A stretch of 64,000 bases of DNA from Mesorhizobium sp. LMG 17147 (GCF_024297145.1 NZ_JANCTC010000015.1:41259-105258); one strand, 5' to 3'; numbered from the stretch's first letter, positions 52,262 through 61,796 are shown. The notes: generated from the sequence alone by a model not told the origin. Numbers and translations are program-made.

Positions 52262-53200
52262 TCAGCGCGCCTTCGTCTCCGGTTCACCTTCGAGCTTACC
52301 TTCCGCGAATACGCGGCTGCCACGAATATCGGATTCCTCGATGGTGATAAGATCGGTTTTCGTCAACGCCCGGTCGCGCGACGCGAAAAGCCGATTGGCC
52401 TGGCGAAGCCGCGCCCGGTCGAGCCCATTGCGGACCGATCGAGCGTTGGAGAAATGCGGCAGCCGCATGCGGATCGGGAGATACTCTTCGAGCGCCTTGG
52501 CCGCCGCTTCGCTGAGACGGTAATTCTGTTCCGCCAGCATGATCTCGGCGATCGATTTGAGTTCGCTGACGCCGTAGTCGGGAAAATCGAGGTGATGGGC
52601 AATGCGCGAGCGCATGCCGGGATTGCTGTCGAAGAAGCGGTCCATCTTGTCCTTGTAGCCGGCGAGAATCACAACCAGATCGTCACGGTTGTTTTCCATG
52701 CACTGCAGCAGGATTTCGATCGATTCCTGACCGTAGTCGCGTTCGTTCTCGGGCTTGTAGAGATAGTAGGCCTCGTCGATGAAAAGCACCCCGCCCATGG
52801 CCCGCTTGATCACTTCGCGGGTTTTGGGCGCGGTGTGGCCCACATATTGGCCGACGAGATCGTCGCGCGTCACCGCGACCATGTGCCCTTCGCGGACATA
52901 GCCGAGACGATGCAGGATTTCGGCCATTCTGAGCGCCACGGTGGTCTTTCCGGTACCGGGATTCCCCGTAAAGTTCATGTGCAGCGTCGGCGCGCCCGAG
53001 GTCAGCCCGAACTTGCGGCGAAGCCGGTCAACCAGAAGCAGCGCCGCGATCTCGCGGATGCGGGTCTTGACGGGCTTCAGGCCAACGAGTTCGCGGTCGA
53101 GCTTATCCATCACCTCGTCGATCTTGGACGCTTCGAACTCGGCCTGCAGATCGACCGATTCGTCCTGCGCGGCAGCGCCCTTTGCTATCGCGTCCAGCAT
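52262..53200 (-). CDS. cbbX: Red-type RuBisCO activase CbbX
   Basis: This 312-residue AAA+ ATPase remodels inhibited form IC RuBisCO by pulling on the C-terminus of CbbL. Walker A is FTGNPGTGKTTVALRMAE, Walker B VLFIDEAYYLYKPENERDYG, and the pore-loop segment DLVGQYVGHTAPKTREVIKR is present. The arginine-finger region NPGMRSRIAHHLDFPDY is conserved. Its presence right behind cbbLS agrees with the red-type RuBisCO sequence. Confidence 0.94.
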   Translation of the reverse strand: MLDAIAKGAAAQDESVDLQAEFEASKIDEVMDKLDRELVGLKPVKTRIREIAALLLVDRLRRKFGLTSGAPTLHMNFTGNPGTGKTTVALRMAEILHRLGYVREGHMVAVTRDDLVGQYVGHTAPKTREVIKRAMGGVLFIDEAYYLYKPENERDYGQESIEILLQCMENNRDDLVVILAGYKDKMDRFFDSNPGMRSRIAHHLDFPDYGVSELKSIAEIMLAEQNYRLSEAAAKALEEYLPIRMRLPHFSNARSVRNGLDRARLRQANRLFASRDRALTKTDLITIEESDIRGSRVFAEGKLEGEPETKAR

Positions 53201-53208
53201 GGTTTCGC

Positions 53209-53643
53209 CTAGCTCCGCTCGCCTTCGGGCCTGTCGGTCGCATAAGGCACGATCGAATAGCCCTGGCTGCGGCCGTCACGCTCCTGGCGCAGCAGCCGGA
53301 AGCCGGGTTCATTGGGCGGCCGGTTGACGATGAATGACATGCGCGGCGCTTCCCAGCCCTTGGTCGAATCGAAGGCGGTGACCCGGACATACATGTTGGG
53401 CATGGCTTTCCGGCAATTGTTGACTTCAAGCAGGATGCCCGCCGGGTCCCTCAGGTCGAACATCGGGTTACCGTACATTTCCCAATAGGTGTTTCGCGGA
53501 TGCGGATCGTCCGTGTATTCGACGCTGACCGCCCAGTGGTTTTTCAGCGCGTATTTGATCTGCGCCGAAATCTGCTCGTCCGTCAGGTCGGGCAGGAACG
53601 AAAACTGTCCCTGCGTGACCTTGTTTCCCGGATTGGTCATCAT
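53209..53643 (-). CDS. cbbS: RuBisCO small subunit, red type
   Basis: This 144-residue small subunit has the N-terminal QGQFSFLPDLTDEQISAQIK, the WEMYGNPMFDL segment and the longer C-terminal extension typical of form IC/ID enzymes (QERDGRSQGYSIVPY), which fills the central channel of the L8S8 holoenzyme. It starts at one of two adjacent ATGs (53643 or 53640) and lies 18 bases after cbbL. Confidence 0.94.
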   Translation of the reverse strand: MMTNPGNKVTQGQFSFLPDLTDEQISAQIKYALKNHWAVSVEYTDDPHPRNTYWEMYGNPMFDLRDPAGILLEVNNCRKAMPNMYVRVTAFDSTKGWEAPRMSFIVNRPPNEPGFRLLRQERDGRSQGYSIVPYATDRPEGERS

Positions 53644-53661
53644 GGCGACGGTTCCTTTCGT

Positions 53662-55155
53662 CTAGAAGCTCGGCGTTGCGGTTGGCACAAAATCGGCCGT
53701 GTCGGTCGATTCGTAGTTGAAGGTGACGTCCTTCCACGTCTCCAGGGCTGCCTTGAGTGGCGTGCACCATCTGGCCGCCTGGTCGAGGATCTTGGTGCCT
53801 TCGCGCAGATAGTCGCGGCCCTCGTTGCGGGCGAGGATCATCGCCTCCAGCGCGACGCGATTGGCCGTCGCGCCGGCCTGAATGCCGTCCGGATGGCCGA
53901 TCGTGCCGCCGCCGAACTGCAGGATGACGTCCTCGCCGAGATAGTGGATCAACTGGTGCATCTGGCCGGCATGGATGCCGCCCGAGGCGACCGGCATCAC
54001 CTTGTTGAGCGAGGCCCAGTCCTGATCGAAGAACAGCCCGGTTTCGAGGTTCTGCGGCGTGCGCTCCTCGCGCAGCGTGTCATAAAACCCCTTGATCATC
54101 AGCGGGTCGCCTTCCAGCTTGCCGACCACCGTACCGGCATGGATGTGATCGACGCCGGCCATGCGCATCCATTTGCAGATGACGCGAAAATTCATGCCGT
54201 GGTTCTTCTGGCGCGAATAGGTCGAGTTGCCGGCCCGGTGCAGGTGCAGGATCATGTCGTTGCGGCGTGCCCACTTGGCCATCGACTGGATCGCCGTGTA
54301 GCCAATGACGAGGTCGATCATGACGATGCAGGAGCCAAGCCGTTTTGCGAATTCGGCGCGCTCGTACATCTCCTCCATCGTGCCGGCGGTGACGTTGAGA
54401 TAATGGCCCTTGACTTCGCCGGTGGCGGCCGACGCCTTGTTCACAGCCTCCATGCAGTAGAGGAAACGGTCGCGCCAATGCATGAAGGGCTGCGAGTTGA
54501 TGTTCTCGTCGTCCTTGACGAAGTCGAGGCCACCCTTCAGCGCCTCGTAGACGACGCGGCCGTAGTTGCGGCCTGACAGGCCAAGCTTCGGTTTCGTCGT
54601 CGCGCCGAGCAGCGGCCGGCCGAACTTGTCGAGCCGCTCGCGTTCCACCACGATGCCGGTCGCCGGGCCCTGGAAGGTCTTGAGGTAAGCCACCGGAATG
54701 CGCATGTCTTCGAGCCGCAGGGCCTTGACGGCCTTGAAGCCGAACACGTTGCCGATGATCGATGCAGTCAGGTTGGCGATGGAGCCGGGCTCGAACAGGT
54801 CGAGGTCGTAGGCGATATAGGCGAAATACTGTTGCTCGATCCTGGTGCCTGGACCTGTGTTCGGCACCGGCTCGGATTTGAACGCCTTGGCGCGGTAGAG
54901 CTCGCAGGCGGTCAGCCTGTCGGTCCACACCACAGTCCATGTCGCGGTAGAGGATTCACCGGCGATGGCGGCAGCCGCCTCCTCGTGGTCGACGCCGGGT
55001 TGCGGCGTGATCCGAAACATGGCGATCAGGTCGGTCTCCTTGGCTCGGTAGTCCGGCTCCCAGTAGCCCATCTTCTTGTAGGGGATGACGCCCGACCTGT
55101 AGCGTTCCTTGCCTTCCTTGAGCGTGCCTGCTGAGGGCATGTCGATCTTGTTCAT
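53662..55155 (-). CDS. cbbL: RuBisCO large subunit, form IC (red type)
   Basis: This 497-residue large subunit fixes CO2 onto ribulose-1,5-bisphosphate. The active-site segments are complete: GATTKPKLGLSGRNYGR with catalytic Lys188, the carbamylated Lys214 with metal ligands Asp216 and Glu217 in GLDFVKDDENINSQPF, the loop-6 region GTVVGKLEGDPLMIKGFYDT, and the phosphate site QFGGGTIGHPDGIQAGATAN. The sequence is red-type, as expected with cbbX present. Confidence 0.96.
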   Translation of the reverse strand: MNKIDMPSAGTLKEGKERYRSGVIPYKKMGYWEPDYRAKETDLIAMFRITPQPGVDHEEAAAAIAGESSTATWTVVWTDRLTACELYRAKAFKSEPVPNTGPGTRIEQQYFAYIAYDLDLFEPGSIANLTASIIGNVFGFKAVKALRLEDMRIPVAYLKTFQGPATGIVVERERLDKFGRPLLGATTKPKLGLSGRNYGRVVYEALKGGLDFVKDDENINSQPFMHWRDRFLYCMEAVNKASAATGEVKGHYLNVTAGTMEEMYERAEFAKRLGSCIVMIDLVIGYTAIQSMAKWARRNDMILHLHRAGNSTYSRQKNHGMNFRVICKWMRMAGVDHIHAGTVVGKLEGDPLMIKGFYDTLREERTPQNLETGLFFDQDWASLNKVMPVASGGIHAGQMHQLIHYLGEDVILQFGGGTIGHPDGIQAGATANRVALEAMILARNEGRDYLREGTKILDQAARWCTPLKAALETWKDVTFNYESTDTADFVPTATPSF

Positions 55156-55176
55156 GGCAGGTCTCCTGTTTGCCGC

Positions 55177-56256
55177 TCAGGCGGCTTTCGCGGTTGCGAT
55201 ATGCGGGTCGAGCTTTCCTGCGGCGTAACGTTTCGCCATCTCATCCATGGCGATCACCCTGATCTTCGACGCGTGGCCTGCGGTGCCGAAGCGTTCGAAG
55301 CGATCGCGGCAAAGGTCGCGCAGCGCGTCCATGGCGGGTTTCAGGAATTTACGCGGATCGAATTCGCGCGGGTCCTGCGTCGCGACGCGGCGGAACTGCC
55401 CGGCCATGGCCATTCGGCAATCGGTGTCGATGTTGACCTTGCGCACGCCGTAGCGGATGCCGCGCTCGATTTCCTCGACCGGGACGCCAAAGGTCTGGGG
55501 CATCGCGCCGCCATAGTTGTTGATGATGTCCTGCAGTTCCTGCGGCACGGAGGAAGACCCGTGCATGACCAGATGCGTGTTGGGCAGCTTTTCGTGGATC
55601 GCCTCGATCACCTGCATGGCCAGGATACCGCCGTCAGGCTTGCGGCTGAATTTATAGGCACCGTGCGAGGTACCGCAGGCGATCGCCAGCGCGTCGACCC
55701 CGGTGGCGGTCACGAAGTCGACCGCCTGGTCGGGATCGGTCAAAAGCTGGTCATGGGAAAGCGCACCTTCGGCGCCGTGCCCGTCCTCGGCCTCGCCCTG
55801 GCCGGTTTCCAGCGAGCCGAGCACGCCGAGCTCGCCTTCGACCGAAGCGCCGACCCAATGCGCCATGCGTGCGACACGTTCGGTGATGGCGACGTTGTAG
55901 TCGTAGCTCGCCGGCGTCTTGGCGTCCGCCATCAATGACCCGTCCATCATCACCGACGTGAAGCCGTGGCGGATCGCCGACAGGCAGGTGGCTTCGTTGT
56001 TGCCGTGATCCTGATGGATGCAGAGCGGAATGGCCGGATGGATTTCGGTCAAAGCCTCCATCATCTTGGCCAGCATGATGTCGTTGGCATAGGAGCGGGC
56101 GCCGCGCGAGGCCTGGATGATGACCGGCGCATCGCAGGCCCTGGCCGCCTCCATAATGGCGAGGCCCTGTTCCATGTTGTTGATGTTGAATGCCGGCACC
56201 CCGTAGCCGTGCTCGGCGGCATGATCGAGAAGCTGGCGAAGGGTGATGCGGGCCAT
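55177..56256 (-). CDS. cbbA: Class II fructose/sedoheptulose-bisphosphate aldolase CbbA
   Basis: This 359-residue zinc aldolase makes fructose-1,6-bisphosphate, and in the Calvin cycle also sedoheptulose-1,7-bisphosphate, from triose phosphates. Zinc ligand His residues are in PLCIHQDHGNNEATCL and AIACGTSHGAYKFS, and the catalytic region is SVMMDGSLMADAKTPASYDY. It begins RITLRQLLDHAAEHGYGVPA as CbbA proteins do. It lies between cbbT and cbbL. Confidence 0.94.
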   Translation of the reverse strand: MARITLRQLLDHAAEHGYGVPAFNINNMEQGLAIMEAARACDAPVIIQASRGARSYANDIMLAKMMEALTEIHPAIPLCIHQDHGNNEATCLSAIRHGFTSVMMDGSLMADAKTPASYDYNVAITERVARMAHWVGASVEGELGVLGSLETGQGEAEDGHGAEGALSHDQLLTDPDQAVDFVTATGVDALAIACGTSHGAYKFSRKPDGGILAMQVIEAIHEKLPNTHLVMHGSSSVPQELQDIINNYGGAMPQTFGVPVEEIERGIRYGVRKVNIDTDCRMAMAGQFRRVATQDPREFDPRKFLKPAMDALRDLCRDRFERFGTAGHASKIRVIAMDEMAKRYAAGKLDPHIATAKAA

Positions 56257-56267
56257 GGGTCGTCCTC

Positions 56268-58274
56268 CTAGATGATGAGCTTCAGCGCCGCTGCCGCGAC
56301 GGCTTCGGGCGTGATGTCGAAATGCCGGTAGAGATCCGGGGCAGGGGCGCTGGCGCCGAAACCAGCCATACCGACGAAAGCGCCGGTGTCGCCGATCCAG
56401 CGGTCCCAGCCGAGCCGTGCTGCGGCTTCGATGGCGATGCGCGGCGCCAGGCCGAGGACGGCCTGGCGGTAGTCCGCATCCTGTTCCTCAAACAGCTCCC
56501 AGCACGGCATCGAGACGACCGCGGCGGCGATGCCGTGCTCGGTGTCCAGCCGTTCGGCGGCGGCAATAGCGATCTCGACCTCCGAGCCGGTGGCGATCAG
56601 CGTTACGGCGCGGTGCCGGGCTGGCTCGCGCAGGATGTAGGCGCCACGGCTCGACCGGTTCTCGTCGACGTGCCCCTGGCGCAGCATCGGCAGGTTCTGG
56701 CGCGAGAGCACCAGCACGCTTGGCCGGTCCTCGCTTCTCAGTGCCAGTTCCCAGCATTCCGCCGTTTCGATGATGTCTGCCGGACGGAAGACGTTGAGGT
56801 TTGGCGTCGCCCGCAGCATTGCCAGGTGCTCGACCGGCTGGTGGGTCGGGCCGTCCTCGCCGAGACCAATGGAATCATGCGTCATCACATAGATGACGCG
56901 CTGGCCCATCAGCGCCGAGAGCCGCATCGCGCCGCGCGCATAGTCGGCAAAGCACAGGAACGTGCCGCCATAAGGCACGAAGCCGCCATGCAGCGCGATG
57001 CCGTTCATGGCTGCGGCCATGCCGTGCTCGCGGATTCCATAGTGGATGTAACGGCCGGCGTAGTCGCCCGGCGCGATGCGATCCATGCCCTTGGTGATCG
57101 TCAGGTTCGAATGCGTCAGATCGGCGGAGCCGCCGACGGTCAGTACGGTTGCGGCGTTGATTGCAGCGAGCGCCATTTCCGAGGCTTTTCGCGTCGCAAC
57201 CTTGGTCGCCTTTTCGACATGCTCCTTGCGGAAAACACCGAGCGCTTCGAAGACCGCGTCAGGCAGGGTGCCGGCGACCGCGCTCTCGAAGGCCTCACGC
57301 TGCGGCGAGGCGACAAGCCGCTGCTCCCAGGCCCGCCGCACCGCTTGACCGCGGCTGGCGATCTCGCGCCAGGCGAAAAGGATGTCGTCCGGCACCTCGA
57401 ACGGCGCGTAGGCCCAGCCGATGTTCTCGCGCGTCGCGGCGATCTCCGCATCGCCAAGCGGCGCGCCATGCGTCTTTTCCGAACCGCCCAGATTGGGCGC
57501 CCCCTTGCCGATCACCGTACGGCAGGCGATCAGAGACGGCTGGTCCGATTGCTGCGCCGCTTCGATTGCCGCCGCAACAGAGTCGGTGTCGTGGCCGTTC
57601 ACCGACTGGACATGCCATCCAGCGGCTTTGAACCGTGACGGCTGGTCCATCGATGTCGACAGCGAAGTCGGTCCGTCGATCGAGATCGCATTGTCGTCCC
57701 AGAAGACGATCAGCCGGGAGAGCTTCAGGTGACCGGCAAGATCGATCGCCTCGTGGCTGATGCCTTCCTGCAGGCAGCCGTCGCCGGCGATCACGTAGGT
57801 GAAATGGTCAACGAGATCGGCGCCGTGCCGGGCAGCAAGCATGCGCTCCGCCAGCGCCATGCCGACCGCGGTCGAAATGCCTTGTCCAAGCGGACCGGTC
57901 GTCGTCTCGATGCCGAGCGCATGGCCATATTCCGGATGTCCGGCGGTTCGGCTGCCCAACTGGCGAAACCGCTGCAATTCTTCGATAGGCATGTCTTCAA
58001 AGCCGAGCAGGTAATGCAGCGCATACTGCAGCATCGAGCCGTGCCCGGCCGACAGCACGAAGCGGTCACGATCGGGCCAGTTGGGGGCCGACGGATCGAT
58101 AGTGATGAAGCGGCTGAACAGGACCGTTGCGACATCGGCCATGCCCATCGGCATGCCCGGATGACCGGAATTGGCCTTTTGGACGCTGTCCATCGCCAAT
58201 GCGCGAATGGCGTTGGCCATGTCGCGCTCCGAGACGGCGGCGACGGGCTTCAATGCTGCTGCCTGGCTGTTCAT
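56268..58274 (-). CDS. cbbT: Transketolase CbbT
   Basis: This 668-residue TPP enzyme rearranges sugar phosphates to regenerate ribulose-5-phosphate. It has ANSGHPGMPMGMADVATVLF, the TPP motif region YVIAGDGCLQEGISHEAIDL, and MTHDSIGLGEDGPTHQPVEH in the central domain. The start at 58274 follows GGAGGA, and upstream codons are a shadow of the ribosome site. It lies 10 bases after the phosphoribulokinase gene. Confidence 0.95.
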   Translation of the reverse strand: MNSQAAALKPVAAVSERDMANAIRALAMDSVQKANSGHPGMPMGMADVATVLFSRFITIDPSAPNWPDRDRFVLSAGHGSMLQYALHYLLGFEDMPIEELQRFRQLGSRTAGHPEYGHALGIETTTGPLGQGISTAVGMALAERMLAARHGADLVDHFTYVIAGDGCLQEGISHEAIDLAGHLKLSRLIVFWDDNAISIDGPTSLSTSMDQPSRFKAAGWHVQSVNGHDTDSVAAAIEAAQQSDQPSLIACRTVIGKGAPNLGGSEKTHGAPLGDAEIAATRENIGWAYAPFEVPDDILFAWREIASRGQAVRRAWEQRLVASPQREAFESAVAGTLPDAVFEALGVFRKEHVEKATKVATRKASEMALAAINAATVLTVGGSADLTHSNLTITKGMDRIAPGDYAGRYIHYGIREHGMAAAMNGIALHGGFVPYGGTFLCFADYARGAMRLSALMGQRVIYVMTHDSIGLGEDGPTHQPVEHLAMLRATPNLNVFRPADIIETAECWELALRSEDRPSVLVLSRQNLPMLRQGHVDENRSSRGAYILREPARHRAVTLIATGSEVEIAIAAAERLDTEHGIAAAVVSMPCWELFEEQDADYRQAVLGLAPRIAIEAAARLGWDRWIGDTGAFVGMAGFGASAPAPDLYRHFDITPEAVAAAALKLII

Positions 58275-58284
58275 GGCGTCCTCC

Positions 58285-59157
58285 TCACGACACACGGTTC
58301 TTGCGTTCGATCAATTGCAGGATGAGCGGCGTCAGGATCAGCTGCATGGCAAGGTCGAGCTTGTTGCCGGGCACCACTATGGAATTCGGCCGCGACATGA
58401 ACGAGTCGTGGATCATCGAAAGCAGGTAGGGGAAATCGATGCCGCGGGGGTTGGCGAAGCGGATGACCAGCATCGATTCGTCGGGCGTCGGAATCCAGCG
58501 TGCGATGAACGGATTGGACGTGTCGACGATCGGCACGCGCTGGAAGTTGATGGCGGTCTGCGAAAACTGCGGGACGATGTAGCGGACATAGTCCGGCATG
58601 CGCCGCAGGATCACGTCCATCACCGCCTCTGTGGAATAGCCGCGCGTTGCGCGGTCGCGGTGGATCTTCTGGATCCATTCCAGATTTATCACTGGCACCA
58701 CGCCGATCCTAAGGTCAGCGTGCCTGGCCAGGTTGATCTTGTCGGTAACGACGCAGCCATGCAGGCCCTCGTAGAAGAGCAGGTCGCTCGGCGGGAATTC
58801 GCGCCATTCGGTGAAATGTCCCGGCGGCGTGCCGTACTGCTTCTCCTCATCCTCGTCATGGATGTAGGTGCGGGTCTTTCCGGTTCCCCGGCGGCCATAT
58901 TCCTCGAATACCTCTTCTAGGATGGCCAATTCATTGGCCTCGGCATGGAAGTGGGTGAAGTTCGGATTGCCCGCCTTTTCCTCCTCGGCCACTTTCGCCT
59001 TCATCGTGGCGCGGTCGTAGCGATGGAAAGCATCGCCTTCGATGAAGGCGGCCCCGATGTTCTCGCGCCGGAAGATCAGCTCGAAGATGCGCTTGACAGA
59101 GGTGGTGCCTGCGCCCGACGACCCGGTGATGGTAATGATGGGGTGCTTTGCCGACAT
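58285..59157 (-). CDS. cbbP: Phosphoribulokinase CbbP
   Basis: This 290-residue kinase phosphorylates ribulose-5-phosphate to the RuBisCO substrate and is diagnostic of the Calvin cycle. The P-loop is IITITGSSGAGTTSVKRIFE, substrate and catalytic residues are in AAFIEGDAFHRYDRATMKAK, and LLFYEGLHGCVV and HRDRATRGYSTEAVMDVIL follow. The short proteobacterial form lacks the regulatory cysteines of plant enzymes. Confidence 0.95.
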   Translation of the reverse strand: MSAKHPIITITGSSGAGTTSVKRIFELIFRRENIGAAFIEGDAFHRYDRATMKAKVAEEEKAGNPNFTHFHAEANELAILEEVFEEYGRRGTGKTRTYIHDEDEEKQYGTPPGHFTEWREFPPSDLLFYEGLHGCVVTDKINLARHADLRIGVVPVINLEWIQKIHRDRATRGYSTEAVMDVILRRMPDYVRYIVPQFSQTAINFQRVPIVDTSNPFIARWIPTPDESMLVIRFANPRGIDFPYLLSMIHDSFMSRPNSIVVPGNKLDLAMQLILTPLILQLIERKNRVS

Positions 59158-59162
59158 GGTGT

Positions 59163-60209
59163 TCAGGCCCTGAAAAGGCCGCGGCGGCTGAACAGCGGCG
59201 CGCGCTCGCCGATGGCGCTCGGTTCGGTGTGGTAGCGGGTGATGCGCGCGACTTCGCGCGCCGATCCGAAAACCATGGGCACGCGCTGGTGAAGGTTCTC
59301 TGGTTCGATTTCGAGGATGCGGGTGATCGTATCGGTTGCGGCACCGCCCGCCTGTTCGACGAGATAGGCGATCGGGTTTGCCTCATAGACGAGGCGCAGT
59401 CGCCCCTGGCGGTAAGTCTTGCGCTTGTCGCCCGGATACAGGAATACGCCGCCGCGCATCAATATGCGGTAGCAGTCCGCGACGAGGGAGGCGATCCAGC
59501 GCATGTTGAAGTCCTTCTCGCGTGGGCCTTCGGTGCCTTCGAGGCAGTCGTCGATGTAGAGCCGCACCGCCTCGTCCCAATGCCGGTAGTTGGCGGCGTT
59601 GATGGCGAACTCCTGGGTTCGCTGTGGGATGATCCGGCTCTCGTAGGCCTGGACGAAGGTGCCGAGCCGGGTCGAGAGAACGAAGACATGGGTGCCGCTG
59701 CCGAGCGACAGAACCAGCGCCAACTGCGGCCCGTAGATGAAGAAACCGGCGCCCAGCTGGTTCACGCCTGCCTGCAAAAACGAGGCGGCCGGATTCCTAT
59801 CCGGCGCACCAATTGCAGGGAGGAGCGAGAAGACGGTTCCGATCGACACGTTGGTGTCGATGTTGGATGAGCCGTCGAGCGGGTCGATGGCGATGGCAAG
59901 AGGCGCTTGCCTGTCGAGCAGCACCGGCTGCTCCAGTTCCTCGGAAGCGTAGAGCGCGACCGGAGCGTGGCGCATCGCGTCGAGGAAGATGTCATCGGCA
60001 AAGACATCGAGATCCTTCTGGATGTCGCCGTCAGCGTTGGCGCCGCGAGTTCCGGCAAAGGCCGTGCCGAGCACCCCTTGATTGATGGTGTTGCGGATCG
60101 TGGTGGCCGCCTGCGTCAGCTGACGGATGGTCGCTACCACCGCGGAGCGCAGTTCGTCCGGCTCGCCAAGATAGGAGTTCAGAAAAGCGTCGAGCGTTGC
60201 CGCTGGCAT
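59163..60209 (-). CDS. cbbF: Fructose/sedoheptulose-bisphosphatase CbbF
   Basis: This 348-residue class I FBPase starts at the ATG at 60209 behind GGGAGG. The metal motif is AIAIDPLDGSSNIDTNVSIG, with YASEELEQPVLL before it and the substrate segment GGVFLYPGDKRKTYRQGRLR near residue 255. It removes the 1-phosphate of fructose- and sedoheptulose-bisphosphate. It is the first gene of the cbb operon and faces cbbR across a 123-base regulatory gap. Confidence 0.94.
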   Translation of the reverse strand: MPAATLDAFLNSYLGEPDELRSAVVATIRQLTQAATTIRNTINQGVLGTAFAGTRGANADGDIQKDLDVFADDIFLDAMRHAPVALYASEELEQPVLLDRQAPLAIAIDPLDGSSNIDTNVSIGTVFSLLPAIGAPDRNPAASFLQAGVNQLGAGFFIYGPQLALVLSLGSGTHVFVLSTRLGTFVQAYESRIIPQRTQEFAINAANYRHWDEAVRLYIDDCLEGTEGPREKDFNMRWIASLVADCYRILMRGGVFLYPGDKRKTYRQGRLRLVYEANPIAYLVEQAGGAATDTITRILEIEPENLHQRVPMVFGSAREVARITRYHTEPSAIGERAPLFSRRGLFRA

Positions 60210-60281
60210 CGTAACCTCCCGATCCAGCCGCCTCTCCTCGGGTCGGCCGGATTGGGAAAGGAGAACAAACGACGCTGGATA

Positions 60282-60314
60282 AGTAAAATTCAATAACTTT
60301 ACTCAGGCAGTAAA
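60282..60314. promoter_or_regulatory. Probable CbbR operator in the cbbR-cbbF intergenic region
   Basis: Half-sites AGTAAA (60282-60287), TTTACT (60298-60303) and AGTAAA (60309-60314) give two overlapping inverted repeats, the second being TTTACT-CAGGC-AGTAAA. They lie in an AT-rich stretch between the divergent genes, where LysR-type CbbR proteins bind to control cbb operons and themselves. Confidence 0.6.
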
Positions 60315-60332
60315 AAAATTTTAGTATGCCCT

Positions 60333-61292
60333 ATGAGAAACCTCACGCTTAAGCAATTCAAGACCGTTCAGGCAATCGTCAGCCACGGAAAAATCGTCAG
60401 CGCAGCCAAGGTGTTAGGCCTGTCTCCTCCAGCGGTGACGATCCAGTTGCGGCAGGTGGAGGAGGAGTTCCAACTGGCCTTGTTCGACCGGACGTCGGAC
60501 GGCATGCGTCCCACTGCCGCAGGTCTGGCCTTCGTCGAGACGGCACAGGCCATCGAGGAGCGGCTTCGTCTGCTCGAAGACAAGATGGATGCGATCAAGG
60601 GCGTGCGCGCCGGCAGCTTGCGGCTCGGCGTCGTTTCCACGGCCAAATATTTCGCGCCGCGGCTGATGGCCGCCTTCATGAAGGAACATCCCGATATCGA
60701 CATGCGCCTTGCCATCGGCAACCGCGCCGAGACGATCGACAATCTCAAGAACCACGACATCGATATCGCGCTGATGGGACGCCCGGCCAAGGAAATCCCG
60801 GTGCGTGCTTCGGTCTTCGGCGATCACCCGCTGGTCATCATCGCGCCGCCCGACCACCCGCTGGCGTCCGCACGCGACATTTCCAAGGAGCGGATCGCCG
60901 AGGAGCATTTCCTCATTCGCGAGTCCGGCTCCGGAACGCGCATCTCACTGGAAATATTCCTGAGCGACGTACCCGGTCGCATCGACGATCTCGGCGTCGA
61001 GATGGACTCTAACGAGACCATCAAGCAGGCGGTGATGGCCGGGCTCGGCATCGCGTTCATCTCTGCCCACACCATCGCTGCCGAAACCGAAGCCGGCCGG
61101 TTGGTTATCCTCGACGTTGTCGGCATGCCGATCCGCCGGCAATGGTTTTCGGTGATGCGCAGCGATCACGCGATCTCGCCGGCGATGGCGACCTTCCACG
61201 ATTTTCTGATGCGCAAGGGCGCGATGTACCTGCCCCTGTTCGGCAAGCTCTATCCGCACGAGGAACCGAACACTGCAGGTCGCGCGAGTTAG
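60333..61292 (+). CDS. cbbR: LysR-type regulator CbbR
   Basis: This 319-residue protein has an N-terminal LysR winged HTH (RNLTLKQFKTVQAIVSHGKI, then LGLSPPAVTIQLRQVEEEF) and a periplasmic-binding-fold sensor domain (SLRLGVVSTAKYFAPRLMAA). CbbR proteins activate cbb operons in response to Calvin-cycle metabolites or redox carriers. The gene is divergent from cbbF and shares the operator region with it. The ATG at 60333 gives the family N-terminus; the ribosome site is weak. Confidence 0.93.
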   Translation: MRNLTLKQFKTVQAIVSHGKIVSAAKVLGLSPPAVTIQLRQVEEEFQLALFDRTSDGMRPTAAGLAFVETAQAIEERLRLLEDKMDAIKGVRAGSLRLGVVSTAKYFAPRLMAAFMKEHPDIDMRLAIGNRAETIDNLKNHDIDIALMGRPAKEIPVRASVFGDHPLVIIAPPDHPLASARDISKERIAEEHFLIRESGSGTRISLEIFLSDVPGRIDDLGVEMDSNETIKQAVMAGLGIAFISAHTIAAETEAGRLVILDVVGMPIRRQWFSVMRSDHAISPAMATFHDFLMRKGAMYLPLFGKLYPHEEPNTAGRAS

Positions 61293-61422
61293 CGCGCGCG
61301 GTGCAGGCAAAACGCTTGCTCCCCAAACCTTATTCGATGGCGTGATCGAGGCACCGTGTGGCGAGCCGCGCGGACGCGAGAGCCAACGGCCAGCAGCACG
61401 CAGGTTGCGGCTACACGTCGGC

Positions 61423-61785
61423 TCAGCGCATTGTCGCGTCGGCTCGCAGACGCCTGTTCGTCTCGGTCGAGACCGTCACTTGCTCGCCGGACCTTGAGAA
61501 CGCGTAGAGCGAGCCCTGGTGACCCGGCATGGAAAAGGCCACGGAGTCGTCGTCGGCGAGACCCATTACGACGCGCAGCGGATCGCTCCCGGTCTTCGGC
61601 GCGAAGGTGGCGGTGACCTCCAAGAGGTCGCCGTCGGCCGGGACGTAGTAGACCACCATGTCAAGGTGTCCCTCGTGCAGGCTGCCGCCCTCGATCGGGC
61701 GTCCGATGGTGGCCTCCTCGGCAAAAGCCGGGGTCGCGAGAAACAGCGCGGCCAGGAGCGATGCGCTCAGGGTATTGCGGATCAT
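61423..61785 (-). CDS. Small exported hypothetical protein
   Basis: This 120-residue protein has a signal peptide (NTLSASLLAALFLATPAFAE) and a beta-rich mature part (DMVVYYVPADGDLLEVTATF, then VVMGLADDDSVAFSMPGHQG) with no cysteine. Function unknown. It is divergent from the TetR gene across an 80-base gap full of dyads, so TetR probably controls it. Confidence 0.65.
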   Translation of the reverse strand: MIRNTLSASLLAALFLATPAFAEEATIGRPIEGGSLHEGHLDMVVYYVPADGDLLEVTATFAPKTGSDPLRVVMGLADDDSVAFSMPGHQGSLYAFSRSGEQVTVSTETNRRLRADATMR

Positions 61786-61796
61786 CTCATATCTCC

